From positions 248,001 through 312,000 of the forward strand of contig NZ_RQER01000011.1 of the NCBI RefSeq assembly GCF_004770615.1: a stretch of DNA of 64,000 bases. Reading direction: 5' to 3'. This DNA comes from Leptospira langatensis (GTDB lineage: Bacteria > Spirochaetota > Leptospiria > Leptospirales > Leptospiraceae). The translations under genes and the position numbers were made by a program. This document shows positions 32,622 through 42,861 of the stretch, piece after piece (the stretch's first letter is position 1; each line of letters begins with the position of its first letter). The notes below the pieces were generated by a model that saw nothing but the letters and a program-made list of their open reading frames with translations, ran no database searches and was not told the DNA's origin.

Positions 32622-34235
32622 ATGCAAAGTATACTAGTTGATTACGTTTATCTTGTTTTGATCATTCTAGGATTGGTTATGCTTGCCAATCGTATAGGCT
32701 TAGCGTATCCGATCGTTCTAGTTGTGGGAGGGCTCGTTATCAGTTCTCTCCCTTTCTTTAGGGATATAACGATCACCCCCGAGCTTGTGTTCCTGATCTT
32801 TCTTCCCCCATTATTGTATGAGGCGGCTTGGCAGGTTTCTTGGAAAGAGTTCTGGAAATGGAGAAGGATCATTGTAAGCTTCGCTTTTTTGATCGTGATC
32901 GTTACTGCCTGCGTGATCGCATTCGCTTCTTCCGCATTGATCCCCGAATTTACTTTGGCATTGGGCTTTCTTTTAGGCGGGATCATTTCTCCTCCGGATT
33001 CGATCTCTTCCGTTTCCATCATGCGTCAGGTCAGGGCGCCCAAAAGCCTGATCAGTATTGCAGAAGGAGAAAGTCTACTGAACGACGCTTCCTCTCTTAT
33101 TGTATTCCGTTTTGCTTTAGCGGCGGTGATCACGAGCCAGTTCCATTTGCAAGACGCTGCGTTTAGTTTTGTCCTGGTGGTATTTGCTGGAGCCTTGATC
33201 GGTCTCGCAGTCGGTCTCGTATTTTACGCGATCCATCGTTGGCTTCCGATGACTCCGAGTATAGAGATTGTTTTGACCTTCGTGACTCCGTATTGCATGT
33301 ACTATTTGGCGGAACATTATCACTTCTCGGGAGTTCTCGCAGTGGTTTGCGGAGGTCTTCTTCTATCTAGTAGACGCAGGGATTTTTTAAGTTATGCGAG
33401 CCGTATCCAAGGAGTGAATGTTTGGAATAGCATCGTGTTCATTTTGAACGGGTTGATCTTCTTATTGATCGGATTGCAATTGCCTTCCATCGTTGGACAA
33501 CTAGGTGATATTAGCCTAACAGAGGCTATCTTTTACGGTCTTTCGATTTCCTTGATCTTGACGATCACTCGGGTCCTACTTTGCCTGGGTGCCTCGGGCT
33601 TTACTCGCTTTATGAGCAATTTTATTACTGTGGCCGAAGTGAATCCAGGTTGGAGATTACCTATCGTTCTAGGATGGTCGGGCATACGAGGCGTCGTTTC
33701 TTTGGCAGCTGCTCTTTCTATTCCTTTGTATATAAATGAAGGTCAACCCTTTCCTTATAGAAATCTAATATTGTTCATTACCTTTATCGTGATCTTGACT
33801 ACAATGATCCTGAACGGACTATCCCTTCCTTGGCTGATCCGTAAGTTGGATGTGAGGGATTTTAACGAAAGTATCCCGGTCCACACACAAGAAGTGATCA
33901 TCCAGAAAAAGTTAGCCGTCCATTCTTTGGAGTATTTAGAAGCCAAAGGCAAGGGCACCGGAAAGCAAAACAAGCATCTTCAGAATCTGATCGACCGGAT
34001 GAAAACGGAGCTTGGTTATTTTGAAGAAGAACTGAAAGGTTTCCGGAATTCGGAAAGAAGGGACTACGGAACCGTTTATTTGGAGCTATTGCAGTACCAG
34101 AGAGAATTATTGGATAAGATCAATCATCAGTCGGAGTTCGACGAAGAGCTGATCCGAAAATACCATGCTCTCGTCGATATCGAAGAGTTTAAGACGAGGG
34201 AAAGTGACCCGCTCGAACCGGGATCCATTTCTTGA
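32622..34235 (+). CDS. CPA1-family Na+/H+ antiporter
   Basis: About 537 residues from ATG 32622; a TTG at 32604 is possible. Around 12 membrane helices to ~410, then a ~125-residue charged helical cytoplasmic tail. The transport motif EGESLLNDASSLIVFRFAL (~150-168) carries the ND pair of CPA1 exchangers, and WSGIRGVVSLAAALSIP (~350-366) is the conserved arginine helix. It exchanges Na+ or K+ for H+ across the inner membrane and supports pH and salt balance. It is monocistronic; a strong dyad at 34253-34300 separates it from the convergent efflux operon. Confidence 0.9.
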   Translation: MQSILVDYVYLVLIILGLVMLANRIGLAYPIVLVVGGLVISSLPFFRDITITPELVFLIFLPPLLYEAAWQVSWKEFWKWRRIIVSFAFLIVIVTACVIAFASSALIPEFTLALGFLLGGIISPPDSISSVSIMRQVRAPKSLISIAEGESLLNDASSLIVFRFALAAVITSQFHLQDAAFSFVLVVFAGALIGLAVGLVFYAIHRWLPMTPSIEIVLTFVTPYCMYYLAEHYHFSGVLAVVCGGLLLSSRRRDFLSYASRIQGVNVWNSIVFILNGLIFLLIGLQLPSIVGQLGDISLTEAIFYGLSISLILTITRVLLCLGASGFTRFMSNFITVAEVNPGWRLPIVLGWSGIRGVVSLAAALSIPLYINEGQPFPYRNLILFITFIVILTTMILNGLSLPWLIRKLDVRDFNESIPVHTQEVIIQKKLAVHSLEYLEAKGKGTGKQNKHLQNLIDRMKTELGYFEEELKGFRNSERRDYGTVYLELLQYQRELLDKINHQSEFDEELIRKYHALVDIEEFKTRESDPLEPGSIS

Positions 34236-34252
34236 TCCTTCCTGGCAGCAGG

Positions 34253-34300
34253 ACCCGGTAGACAATTTAATATTCCTTTTTCTTGAATTGTCTTCCGGGT
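34253..34300. terminator. Bidirectional terminator-like hairpin
   Basis: ACCCGG-T-AGACAATT (34253-34267) pairs with AATTGTCT-T-CCGGGT (34286-34300), a 14-base-pair stem with one T-T mismatch, between convergent genes ending at 34235 and 34306. Confidence 0.6.
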
Positions 34301-34305
34301 TCAGA

Positions 34306-35925
34306 TCACTTATTCAGACTCGGTGCAGTTAAGTCCTTGTCTTGTTTGTTGTTATCTTCGGTATTAACGTCTATGCCGCCGGCAGGATCCGGTTTCTTGC
34401 CTGGAATATCGAAGATATTGAACGGTTGGATCTTGTCATCCTTAGGCAGCTGATCATACTTCCAGCCACCGCCTAACGCACGGATCAATCGTACGGAAGC
34501 CTTGTTCAATTCCATTTTGACTAGAATGGCATCGATGCGAGCTTCCATAGTACTGACCTGAGCATAGATCAATTCCAAGCTGTTGCTGAGTCCCCCTTGG
34601 TACAATGCCATCGTCATATTCTGTACCTGCAAGGCCGCATCCACTGCTGCATCCTGGCGTTCGGATTGAGAAGACATGAGGGAAGTTTCCGTCAGACCAT
34701 TCTCAACTTCTCTAAATGCGTTCAAGACAGTAGAGCGATAGTTGTCTTCCGTTTCTCGGTAGGCAGACCATGCTTGTTGTAATTGAGCACGACGATAGCC
34801 CCCTTGGAAGATCGGAAGGGAAACAGTCGAACCGTAAGACCAGAAACTATTGGCTAACTGGACCAGGTTCATTCCCCCTTCGAAACCCCCTCCTGCATTA
34901 AACGAGATATTAGGGAAGAAGGCGGCTCTAGCGATCCCGATATTCCGGTTTGCTATCGCCATTTTACGTTCCATGGAAGCTACATCCGGTCTACGCTCTA
35001 GCAATGTGGAAGGAAGAATACCCGGCACCTTGAACGAAGCCATCTGTAAGTCTTCTACAGGAGGGATCCTGAAATTGGATGGAGCTCTGTTGACCAAGAT
35101 CGCGATCGCATTCTCGATCACTCGCATCTTAGCCTGTATATCCAAACGTTTCGCCTGAGTACTAGAGAGAAGGAACCTTGCTCTCTGCACATCCAGCTCC
35201 GGAGCAAGACCGCTCTTATACCTTTGCTCTACGAGAGAGAGAGATTGCTCATAATACTCGATGGAAATTCGATATGTATTGTCTTGCGCGTTCAAACCTC
35301 TGAAAGTAAAGTAATCCGATGCAAGCTCCGCTTGTAAGCTCAATCTTGCTAGAGCGTAATCAGCAGCCACGGACTGAGCTGTATAGATCTTTGCCCGTGT
35401 AGAATTACGGATAGAAGACCAAAAGTCAGGTTCCCAAGAAGCAAGGCTCCCGACATTGGCAGTGCCTTCGTAAGTATGTTCCCCGTCTCCGCGAAATAAA
35501 CGATTATCGGATTGCTTGTTATTCGATCCGCTAAGGCCGACCCCTAAGTGAGGGATCAATTGGGAACGGATCTTAAGCATTTCATCTCTTGCTTGTACGA
35601 AGCGTTCCGCTGCAGCTTGTAAGTCCGGGTTTGCGGAGATCGCAAGCTCTTCCAGTCGGTTCAGTACAGGATCGTTAAATAGTTTCCACCAATCGCTTTG
35701 GATCGCTTCTCCTTCGGAAGGATTTGCTTTTACAAACGGACCGGATCCGCTCCAAGAATCCGGAACCACAAAATCGGTGCTCTTATACTTAGGGGCAAGG
35801 TCTATCGCAGGGCCGCTCAAACAAGAAACAAGTAAAACTGTTAATGGAAGGAGTGAGGCCCATTTTTTATAAACCATATGCAAGGCGGTTGTTTTATTTT
35901 TCTTTATGTATAAGGTTTTGCTCAT
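34306..35925 (-). CDS. TolC/NodT-family outer-membrane efflux lipoprotein
   Basis: A 539-residue outer-membrane factor. The ATG at 35925 overlaps the adaptor stop (ATGA); a second in-frame ATG lies 16 codons on. The lipobox is LLVSC (Cys ~35). Two OEP repeats carry helical hairpins, with VERRPDVASMERKMA-like sequence (LLERRPDVASMERK) and the NodT pattern ANPDLQAAAERFVQARDEM. The C-terminal ~60 residues are a hydrophilic tail. It forms the outer-membrane trimeric channel of the RND pump encoded upstream (37141-40404) with the adaptor. Last gene of the operon. Confidence 0.92.
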   Translation of the reverse strand: MSKTLYIKKNKTTALHMVYKKWASLLPLTVLLVSCLSGPAIDLAPKYKSTDFVVPDSWSGSGPFVKANPSEGEAIQSDWWKLFNDPVLNRLEELAISANPDLQAAAERFVQARDEMLKIRSQLIPHLGVGLSGSNNKQSDNRLFRGDGEHTYEGTANVGSLASWEPDFWSSIRNSTRAKIYTAQSVAADYALARLSLQAELASDYFTFRGLNAQDNTYRISIEYYEQSLSLVEQRYKSGLAPELDVQRARFLLSSTQAKRLDIQAKMRVIENAIAILVNRAPSNFRIPPVEDLQMASFKVPGILPSTLLERRPDVASMERKMAIANRNIGIARAAFFPNISFNAGGGFEGGMNLVQLANSFWSYGSTVSLPIFQGGYRRAQLQQAWSAYRETEDNYRSTVLNAFREVENGLTETSLMSSQSERQDAAVDAALQVQNMTMALYQGGLSNSLELIYAQVSTMEARIDAILVKMELNKASVRLIRALGGGWKYDQLPKDDKIQPFNIFDIPGKKPDPAGGIDVNTEDNNKQDKDLTAPSLNK

Positions 35926-37136
35926 TTGGACGCTACGGGTTCATGTTTTGTATTATCTTTCTTAACAACATTCATATCCGCATATCCAGTTCTAGGCTCG
36001 ACCACTTTCACTTTGTCTCCTTCGAGAAGAGAAGCCGATGGGTTATTTACAATACGATCGTTTGTATCCACTCCGTCCCTGACTTCAATGATCGTATCGA
36101 CGATCTTATTGATAGTGATCGGTTTGAAATGGATCTTATTGTCATCGGTCACTGTAGCTACCTGTGTGCCTTTTTCATCGAAGACCAAGGAGCTGGAAGG
36201 AATTGTTAAAAGATCCTTTTTTACAGCCGCGGTAAGGGTCACTTGAGCAAAAGAACCTGGCCATAGGGACCTGTCCTTATTGTCGATCGTGAACTCGGCT
36301 ACCACAGTCCTCATATTCAGGTCGAAACCTTTCGCCATGGTAAGGAAGTTAGCGATGAATTTCCTGTTCGGGAATTGCTGAACGGTCAATTCCGCAGTCA
36401 AGCCCGGCTTGAGCAGATACGCGAAGGTTCCAGGAACAGAAACGAATAATCTCATCTTATGGATCTCCGCCACGGTGAAAAGGTTAGAAGGAGTTTTGCT
36501 GTCGTCAATATTCCCTTCTTGGTTTACATAATCCCCGACGTTGATATTCCTTTGGATCACGACTCCTTTGAATGGAGATACGATCGTCTTGAAGTTCATT
36601 CTTGCCTTGAACTTATCCACGTTCTTCTCGGCGGATTTCATCTTAGCTTCTTCGGAGTTCTTGTCTGCGACTGCGACCGAAATGGACTGCTCGGAAACTG
36701 CATGAGAATTTCTTAATGCTAGATAACGATCCGCGGTGACTGCTGCAAGTTTATACTTTGCTCTTTGCGAGTCTAGATCCGCTTCTGCCTGCGCATATTC
36801 CGCATCCAGCGCGGGAACTCTGATCCTTGCTAGAACATCTCCTTCTTTCACTTCCGCGCCATAGTCCTTGTACCACATCTTCACATAGCCTGATACTTGC
36901 GCATAGATTACGGCTTCATACCATGCTCTGATTGTCCCGGGAAGAGTGATTGTCTCTAACGGGTTCGGAGGCTCGGGATTTACAACGGAAACCTTCGGAA
37001 TGGATCCTTCCAATGCTTCCTGTTTGAATTTCTCCGCGCTATGGATCTGCTGATAGAATACATAGCAAAGGAATATACCTCCGAATGAGATCGAAGAAAG
37101 TGTTAAGAGTTTTCTTTTAGGTAATTTTGGGATCAT
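35922..37136 (-). CDS. RND efflux periplasmic adaptor (membrane fusion protein)
   Basis: About 404 residues from ATG 37136, with AAAGGA 9 bases upstream inside the end of the permease gene; a start at 37184 would overlap the permease by 44 bases. One N-terminal membrane anchor (~12-30), then a barrel-sandwich domain (VSGYVKMWYKDYGAEVKEGDVLA ~77-99), a long helical hairpin (~100-170), the second lipoyl half (VSPFKGVVIQRNINVGDYV) and a beta-barrel. It links inner-membrane permease and outer-membrane channel. The C-terminus is Lys/His-rich. Confidence 0.92.
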   Translation of the reverse strand: MIPKLPKRKLLTLSSISFGGIFLCYVFYQQIHSAEKFKQEALEGSIPKVSVVNPEPPNPLETITLPGTIRAWYEAVIYAQVSGYVKMWYKDYGAEVKEGDVLARIRVPALDAEYAQAEADLDSQRAKYKLAAVTADRYLALRNSHAVSEQSISVAVADKNSEEAKMKSAEKNVDKFKARMNFKTIVSPFKGVVIQRNINVGDYVNQEGNIDDSKTPSNLFTVAEIHKMRLFVSVPGTFAYLLKPGLTAELTVQQFPNRKFIANFLTMAKGFDLNMRTVVAEFTIDNKDRSLWPGSFAQVTLTAAVKKDLLTIPSSSLVFDEKGTQVATVTDDNKIHFKPITINKIVDTIIEVRDGVDTNDRIVNNPSASLLEGDKVKVVEPRTGYADMNVVKKDNTKHEPVASK

Positions 37137-37140
37137 GGGG

Positions 37141-40100
37141 TTATCCTTTCTGGGCGTTTGATTTGTTGTTATATATGATCGCATAGATACATGGCACGAA
37201 GAAGAGAGTAGCGAATGTTGCCACTAACAGTCCTCCGATTACTGCACGACCTAATGGAGCGTTTTGGGAATTACTCATGGACATAGGGACCATTCCTATG
37301 ATCATCGCAGAGGCAGTCATGATCACCGGTCTGATCCGAGAATAGCCCGCTTCGATCGCTGCCTTGACTGCGTCTCCGTGAACCATCAAGCGGTCCCTTG
37401 CGTAGGACACGACTAAGATCGAGTTTGCAGTCGCAGTTCCCATACACATGATGGCACCAGTTAATGCTGGCACCGAAATGTATGTGCGTGTGAGAAATAG
37501 GGACCAAGCAATTCCTGCCAAGGCTCCCGGAAGTGCCGTGATGATAATGAACGGGTCCGTCCAAGATTGGAAGTTAACCACGATCAATAGATACACGAGT
37601 AAGATCGCGAGGACTAATCCGCCTAATAGCTCGATATATGCGCTTCTCATCGTTTCTGCCTGACCAAGGATCTCGATCGCGGCTCCTCTTGGAAGCTCGC
37701 TCTTCATAGATTCCATGATACGTTCCGCGTCCGAAAGAACGCCGCCTAAGTCCCTTCCTTCCGCAGAAACATAAACGTCAATCAGAGGAAGAAGGTTTTG
37801 GTGAGTTACGAGACCGGGAGTTCCCGTAGGAGTAATGGTTGCTAGATTTCCTAAGAGTTGGATCCGATTTTCCGAATTATCCTCTAAGTCGCCTTTATTA
37901 ATGGGCACAGTGAGTAAGTCTTCTGTCCTTCTCATCTGAGGCTGAGGCACATAGATATTGATCTGATAAGAAAGACCGGTTTTCCGATCCATCCAATATT
38001 CTTGATCGATCTGTTGGCTTCCCGAAGTCGCTAAGAGCATATTCTCCGCGACCGCTTTCAGAGGAAGGTCTACGTTGATCCCAAGACTTCTGTTCCCGTT
38101 CACAAGAAGTGTAGGAGTGCTCATTGTCTGTTGGATCACAACGTCCGCCGATCCGGGGATCGTCCTCAGTTTTCCCTGGAGTTTTTGAGCGAACTCGAAG
38201 TTCTTCTCCAGATCCATTCCATTGATCTGAATATCAATAGGAGAAGGGGAGCCGAAGTTTAGGATCTTCGCAGTCAAATCCGCAGGTTGAAAGGTGAATA
38301 CGGTTCCAGGATAGAGTTCGCTTAATCCTTTTCTCAGGGTTTGTCTATAATCCCAAACCGGAGACTCTTCGTCTTTCAGCTCGATCGTTAAGTCGCAGTC
38401 CTGGGAACCGATCGTAGGAGTAGGAATGAACGCAAGGTTGTGAGGACCGACTGGAAGACCGCAGTTACTCAGAACACTCTCCACTTTATCCGGAAGCAAT
38501 TTCTTAATGTCTTCCGAAACAAGGGTGGCTATTCTTCCTGAAACTTCAATACGAGTTCCTAGAGGAGCGCGCATATGCATTTGCAGAGTTCCCGCCTTGA
38601 TCTCAGGGAAGAAGTCCCTTCCGTTCAGATAGAATAGAACAAGGGAACCTGTAGCAATTGCAAGGAAGACAGTCACGAACTTCTTACGATTCGCTATTAC
38701 TGTTTGCAATAAGATATAGTAGCGCTCTCTGAAGTCCGTGAATCCATGTTCGAAGCCTTTTTGAAAACGTTTCAGATATCCGATCGCTTCGCCTAATAAC
38801 GCAATACGAGGATTTGTTTTCTTCGTCACAAACACTTCATGATGAACTACAGGTGCGTGCTTAGATTTGCCCGCCTTGGACGCAGATCCATGGTTGTCAG
38901 CAGCATGCCCATGTCCATGATCATGTGCGGTGAGTAGATACTTGGCCATGGTAGGAACAAGAGTTCTGGAAAGAATGAAAGAAGCGATCATCGCCAATGC
39001 AACCGCTTCGGCCATAGGCATAAAGAGCCAACCGGAAACACCGCTCAATTGGAAGAGAGGGAACCAAACGATAACGATTGCAAGTGTCGCAACGAAAGTC
39101 GGGATCACGATCTCGTTCGCAGCATCGATGATCGCAGTTTCTAACGGTTTACCCATCTCGATGTGGGTGTCTATATTCTCGATCATCACCGTCGCATCAT
39201 CCACAAGGATACCGACGGCTAACGCTAAACCACCCAAGGTCATCACATTGATGGATTCGTGGAGCAAATGAAGACCGATGAGAGAGCTCAAGAGTGAAAG
39301 AGGAATAGAAGTCGCAATGATTGTCGTAGCTCTCCAAGAACCTAAGAACAATAATACTACGAGTCCGGTCAGACCGGCAGCCAATACCATCTCGTGAACC
39401 ACATTCTCGATCGAGTCTTTAACGAATACCGAAGCATCGTTTAACATCTTGATCTCAACATCGTCCGGAGCGATCTGTTTGATCCTTGGCATTACTTTAC
39501 GGATCCCGTCTACCACATCCAATGTGGAGGCCTCGCCGCTTTTCATTACAACGATCAGAACGGATTGTTTTCCGTCTACGAGGACGGAGTTCAATTGAGG
39601 AGGACCGCCTAAGGCAACGTTCGCAACGTCTCTCATGAAGAAGGTGCTATTCCCCACGCGTTTGATAGGAATATCGTTAAAATCTTCCACAGCGAGAGGG
39701 ATAGCATTCGTCATTACCATCCAGTCGGTCTTACCGATCTTCTGGTCTCCCGCAGGTAGCACGGCACTCTGCTCATTGAATGCCTTAAACACGTCCATGG
39801 GGGAAAGATTTCTAGAAAGAAGCTTTTGCTTATCCAATGAAACTAAGAGCTGCATCGGAGTTCCGCCGTAAGGCTGAGGAATGATCGCACCCGGGATCGT
39901 AACGAGCAAGGAACGGATCCTCATGAATGCGAGGTTATAGAGTTCCGCCGGAGTCATCTTCTCCGAAGTAACCTGGAGCATGGCAACAGGAACGGAAGAG
40001 GCCTCCAAGCGCATGATCATAGGTGGTGAAATGTCCGGAGGCAGGGACGTCACCACCGTCTGCGAGATTGCCGCTACCTCCGCTTCGGCACCCGCAAGGT

Positions 40101-40404
40101 TCGTATCCGGTTGGAGTTCGATATTGATGATACTACTTCCATAATAGGATCTACTGTTGATGGCTTTGATCCCTTCTACTGTACTGGTTAAGGCTCGCTC
40201 GAAAAAGTAGGTGATCCTTCCGGCTACGTCGGAAGGAAGCATACCTTGGTATCCCCATACTACGGAAATAACCGGTATCTTAATATTGGGGAAGACGTCA
40301 GTCGGTGCCTTGAATATGGATTGGATCCCGAATAAAAGGATCAGGATCGCGAGCACCACGAAAGTGTATGGTCTCTTAAGTGCGATGAGTACTATTTCGT
40401 TCAT
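37141..40404 (-). CDS. RND efflux permease with His-rich loop
   Basis: A 1087-residue inner-membrane proton antiporter of the RND superfamily with the usual 12 helices and two large periplasmic loops. GILVDDATVMIENI (~400-413) is the proton-relay aspartate pair motif of helix 4; GTATANSILVVSYARDR appears in the second half. Between helices 6 and 7 (~493-530) is an insertion rich in histidine (HDHGHGHAADNHG, then HAPVVHHE), not typical of RND permeases and plausibly metal-binding. Drug or solvent export is likely, but the His-rich segment leaves metal sensing or export open. First gene of a three-gene operon divergent from a membrane AraC regulator. Confidence 0.92.
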   Translation of the reverse strand: MNEIVLIALKRPYTFVVLAILILLFGIQSIFKAPTDVFPNIKIPVISVVWGYQGMLPSDVAGRITYFFERALTSTVEGIKAINSRSYYGSSIINIELQPDTNLAGAEAEVAAISQTVVTSLPPDISPPMIMRLEASSVPVAMLQVTSEKMTPAELYNLAFMRIRSLLVTIPGAIIPQPYGGTPMQLLVSLDKQKLLSRNLSPMDVFKAFNEQSAVLPAGDQKIGKTDWMVMTNAIPLAVEDFNDIPIKRVGNSTFFMRDVANVALGGPPQLNSVLVDGKQSVLIVVMKSGEASTLDVVDGIRKVMPRIKQIAPDDVEIKMLNDASVFVKDSIENVVHEMVLAAGLTGLVVLLFLGSWRATTIIATSIPLSLLSSLIGLHLLHESINVMTLGGLALAVGILVDDATVMIENIDTHIEMGKPLETAIIDAANEIVIPTFVATLAIVIVWFPLFQLSGVSGWLFMPMAEAVALAMIASFILSRTLVPTMAKYLLTAHDHGHGHAADNHGSASKAGKSKHAPVVHHEVFVTKKTNPRIALLGEAIGYLKRFQKGFEHGFTDFRERYYILLQTVIANRKKFVTVFLAIATGSLVLFYLNGRDFFPEIKAGTLQMHMRAPLGTRIEVSGRIATLVSEDIKKLLPDKVESVLSNCGLPVGPHNLAFIPTPTIGSQDCDLTIELKDEESPVWDYRQTLRKGLSELYPGTVFTFQPADLTAKILNFGSPSPIDIQINGMDLEKNFEFAQKLQGKLRTIPGSADVVIQQTMSTPTLLVNGNRSLGINVDLPLKAVAENMLLATSGSQQIDQEYWMDRKTGLSYQINIYVPQPQMRRTEDLLTVPINKGDLEDNSENRIQLLGNLATITPTGTPGLVTHQNLLPLIDVYVSAEGRDLGGVLSDAERIMESMKSELPRGAAIEILGQAETMRSAYIELLGGLVLAILLVYLLIVVNFQSWTDPFIIITALPGALAGIAWSLFLTRTYISVPALTGAIMCMGTATANSILVVSYARDRLMVHGDAVKAAIEAGYSRIRPVIMTASAMIIGMVPMSMSNSQNAPLGRAVIGGLLVATFATLFFVPCIYAIIYNNKSNAQKG

Positions 40405-40642
40405 GTATGTAAAACTCCATCGACATCTACCGTCCTTACGGAGAAACTTAGCCTATAGCGACTTGAGCAAGGGGCCGGCAAGAGACTAAATCGACTTGAG
40501 AGCGGCCACATTGCCAATTCTCGGTGGGAAGAGCTTGGCGGTGTTTTTTGTTTCATTTTCTGTTCCTCTTATATTAGTAGCATTATATAGAGGTAAAATC
40601 GTCCCGGTTTATAAGCCTGGACTGAATTTCAGAGAACCAACT

Positions 40643-42229
40643 ATGAGTAGACTGACAGTATTTCTCGTTTTAGCCCTGATTTTTGGAGTGTCCACACAGA
40701 CATATGCCCAAGGGGATGAGAACGGGGTCGGGCACCTGCGCATTCTCAATCGGGATCATGCGAACTGGAAGCAGATCGATGATTTCTCTGTGCTCCTAGA
40801 CTGGGGATTCTATTCGGAGCCCATCGATCTACGTTTCCGGATCGGCAATTTACCAGAGGAATCCAAAACCGAATTCTTGATCTTTCCTTGGAGCCATTTG
40901 GATTCCGTTCAGGTCTGCGATCTCAAGGAGGAGAATTGCGTTCAGGCTGGCTTCGGGCATCCGGTGGATGAGTGGTTGATCCCGGGAATATTCCCCGTTT
41001 TCCCGCTGCGAAAATTCTTAGAGCATAGTTCTGAGATCAACGTAAGGATCCAATCCAGGAACTATATACTCTCCGAAGTCCGTTTAGTGAGCGCGGAGGA
41101 GTTGTATTCTATTACGACCTTATATTCGGCGATCATGTTCTCCCTTCTTGCGGTTGTGATTGTCCAGATCGCATATCTGTTGAATTCCTATTTTCGCCTT
41201 AGGTCTAAATGGATCTTGTATCAGATCCTGTTTTCTTTCGGGATGGCGCTTACATTTCTGTTCGTATCCGGGATCGCTTCTAGATATCTTTTTCCAGGAT
41301 TTGGTTTTCCTCTTTCCTTAGGTAAGAAGATCATGATCGGTTATTTGATCATCTCCGGAACTCTATGGGTCTCTCATTTCCTGAAGATCAGGCAGAACTT
41401 CAAACCGATTTGGTACTTCTACAATGCGGTGAACTGTATCTCCGGGATATTGATCGTTTTAAGTTTCACTCCATTCCCTAGGCTATTCATTTCCCGTTCT
41501 TTTACGATCCTTTACTTAGCGGTGACCGGGATTGCGATCGTTTTAAGTATCATCGCTATGAAACGCAAGACGATCCAGACCCGTTGGTTCGTAATGAGTA
41601 TGTTCTCCCTTCTCGCAATAGAGATATTGAATATTATCTCGTACAAGACCTATTTCTCCTTTGATGGTAAGAGCTTCCTATTCTTCATGGGATTCTTCGT
41701 TCCTATAAATATATTCCTGACGAGTCGAGTTGTCCGTACTCGGATACGTGAATTGGAATTTGAGATCGCCTTAAGAAGAAAGGAACTGGAAAACTTTCAA
41801 AATGGTATAATGGAGAATCAGTCGGACCCTAGCGGCGAGAAAAGAAAGTCTACCATTATCGGCATCAATGTAGAAGAGACCTTGGCTAGATTGAATCGAC
41901 TCCTGGATGAAGACAAGATCTATATGGAGGAAGAATTGCGGATCAGCGATCTTGCTGCCGTTTTGGGTCTGTCGGTGCATCAGGTGTCCGAGCTTCTGAA
42001 CCAGGTGCTGAATATTTCCTTTCCGGATCTACTTAAGAAATATAGAATAGAAGAAGCGAAACGGATCATTGCAAACAATCCTTCTGTAAACATATTGAAT
42101 CTTGCCTTTTCTGTGGGCTTTCAATCCAAATCTTCCTTCTATGATTCTTTTAAGAAATATACGGGACTGACTCCTCAGGAATTTCGGAAGACTTTCTTAC
42201 CGGATTCGGATGAGGAGCCAGAAACATAG
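40643..42229 (+). CDS. Membrane-bound 7TM-DISM AraC-family regulator
   Basis: About 528 residues from ATG 40643, chosen because it opens with a clean signal peptide (cleavage near TYA-Q ~25); a TTG at 40496 would add an unlikely 49 residues. An extracytoplasmic beta domain of the 7TMR-DISM type (~30-180) precedes seven membrane helices (~195-400), a short coiled linker, and a C-terminal AraC HTH pair (~440-525) with ISDLAAVLGLSVHQVSELLN and NILNLAFSVGFQSKSSFYDSF. It probably binds a ligand outside the cytoplasm and controls transcription directly from the membrane. It is divergent from the RND operon, its likely target. Confidence 0.85.
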   Translation: MSRLTVFLVLALIFGVSTQTYAQGDENGVGHLRILNRDHANWKQIDDFSVLLDWGFYSEPIDLRFRIGNLPEESKTEFLIFPWSHLDSVQVCDLKEENCVQAGFGHPVDEWLIPGIFPVFPLRKFLEHSSEINVRIQSRNYILSEVRLVSAEELYSITTLYSAIMFSLLAVVIVQIAYLLNSYFRLRSKWILYQILFSFGMALTFLFVSGIASRYLFPGFGFPLSLGKKIMIGYLIISGTLWVSHFLKIRQNFKPIWYFYNAVNCISGILIVLSFTPFPRLFISRSFTILYLAVTGIAIVLSIIAMKRKTIQTRWFVMSMFSLLAIEILNIISYKTYFSFDGKSFLFFMGFFVPINIFLTSRVVRTRIRELEFEIALRRKELENFQNGIMENQSDPSGEKRKSTIIGINVEETLARLNRLLDEDKIYMEEELRISDLAAVLGLSVHQVSELLNQVLNISFPDLLKKYRIEEAKRIIANNPSVNILNLAFSVGFQSKSSFYDSFKKYTGLTPQEFRKTFLPDSDEEPET

Positions 42230-42231
42230 TC

Positions 42232-42861
42232 TTACAGTCGGAATTCGGGATGAATTGCAATATTCATCCAAATTCTAGGCATGATATTTGCTTTTAGATC
42301 CCATTCTTCGGCATTCCAATTTACTTTGTCTGCCTCTTCCTTTGCTAAATATGTAATATAAACTTCTATTTCCGCGCCATTTCCATAGTTATCTTTCATA
42401 GGAAAAAAGGCTCCGATTTTACATTCTCCGACATTCTTGTAATTCTTATATATGGAGATATAGGATTCTGCCATTTTCGTTTTAATCCAGTCGATTCGTA
42501 ATTTTTTCGGATAATCAAGGGTACCCTTAGCGTCGAATTCAATTTCTATTCCTAGCAATCCATCGGCAGCGCGGGTAATGTCAATCTTTTTCAGGGCATT
42601 TTCTCCGATCTGCTTTTTCACGATCAATTTGATTTGCTCTTCTTCACTTAAGGAAGCGATCTCTTCTTTGCTCAGCTCATACTTAGGGGGAGAGAATGCT
42701 CCAAAGAGAGCCAAAGAAATGATAAAAGGGATACCAAATAGAAGAGAGGTCTTCTTTCTGGTCGGATCCTTGATCCATTTAGAGAATATCTCCGGTTTCT
42801 TGAGTCCGGCAATGAATGCCAGTAATAGGGCTAATGTCACGATGGTCAAAATTTGATGCAT
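42232..42861 (-). CDS. Hypothetical membrane-anchored protein
   Basis: A 209-residue protein of no family I recognise. Two hydrophobic helices lie near the N-terminus (~3-20, ~38-58), followed by a charged helix with KEEIASLSEEEQIKLI and a C-terminal alpha/beta domain with several Trp near the end (WNAEEWDLKAN, IWMNIAIHPEF). The stop is 2 bases from the end of the convergent AraC-type gene. The layout suggests a periplasmic or cytoplasmic domain held at the inner membrane. Confidence 0.7.
   Translation of the reverse strand: MHQILTIVTLALLLAFIAGLKKPEIFSKWIKDPTRKKTSLLFGIPFIISLALFGAFSPPKYELSKEEIASLSEEEQIKLIVKKQIGENALKKIDITRAADGLLGIEIEFDAKGTLDYPKKLRIDWIKTKMAESYISIYKNYKNVGECKIGAFFPMKDNYGNGAEIEVYITYLAKEEADKVNWNAEEWDLKANIMPRIWMNIAIHPEFRL

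Noticed and set aside
34306..40404. Assigning the RND operon to a specific drug or metal
   Set aside because: The family motifs support export in general; the His-rich loop is suggestive only.
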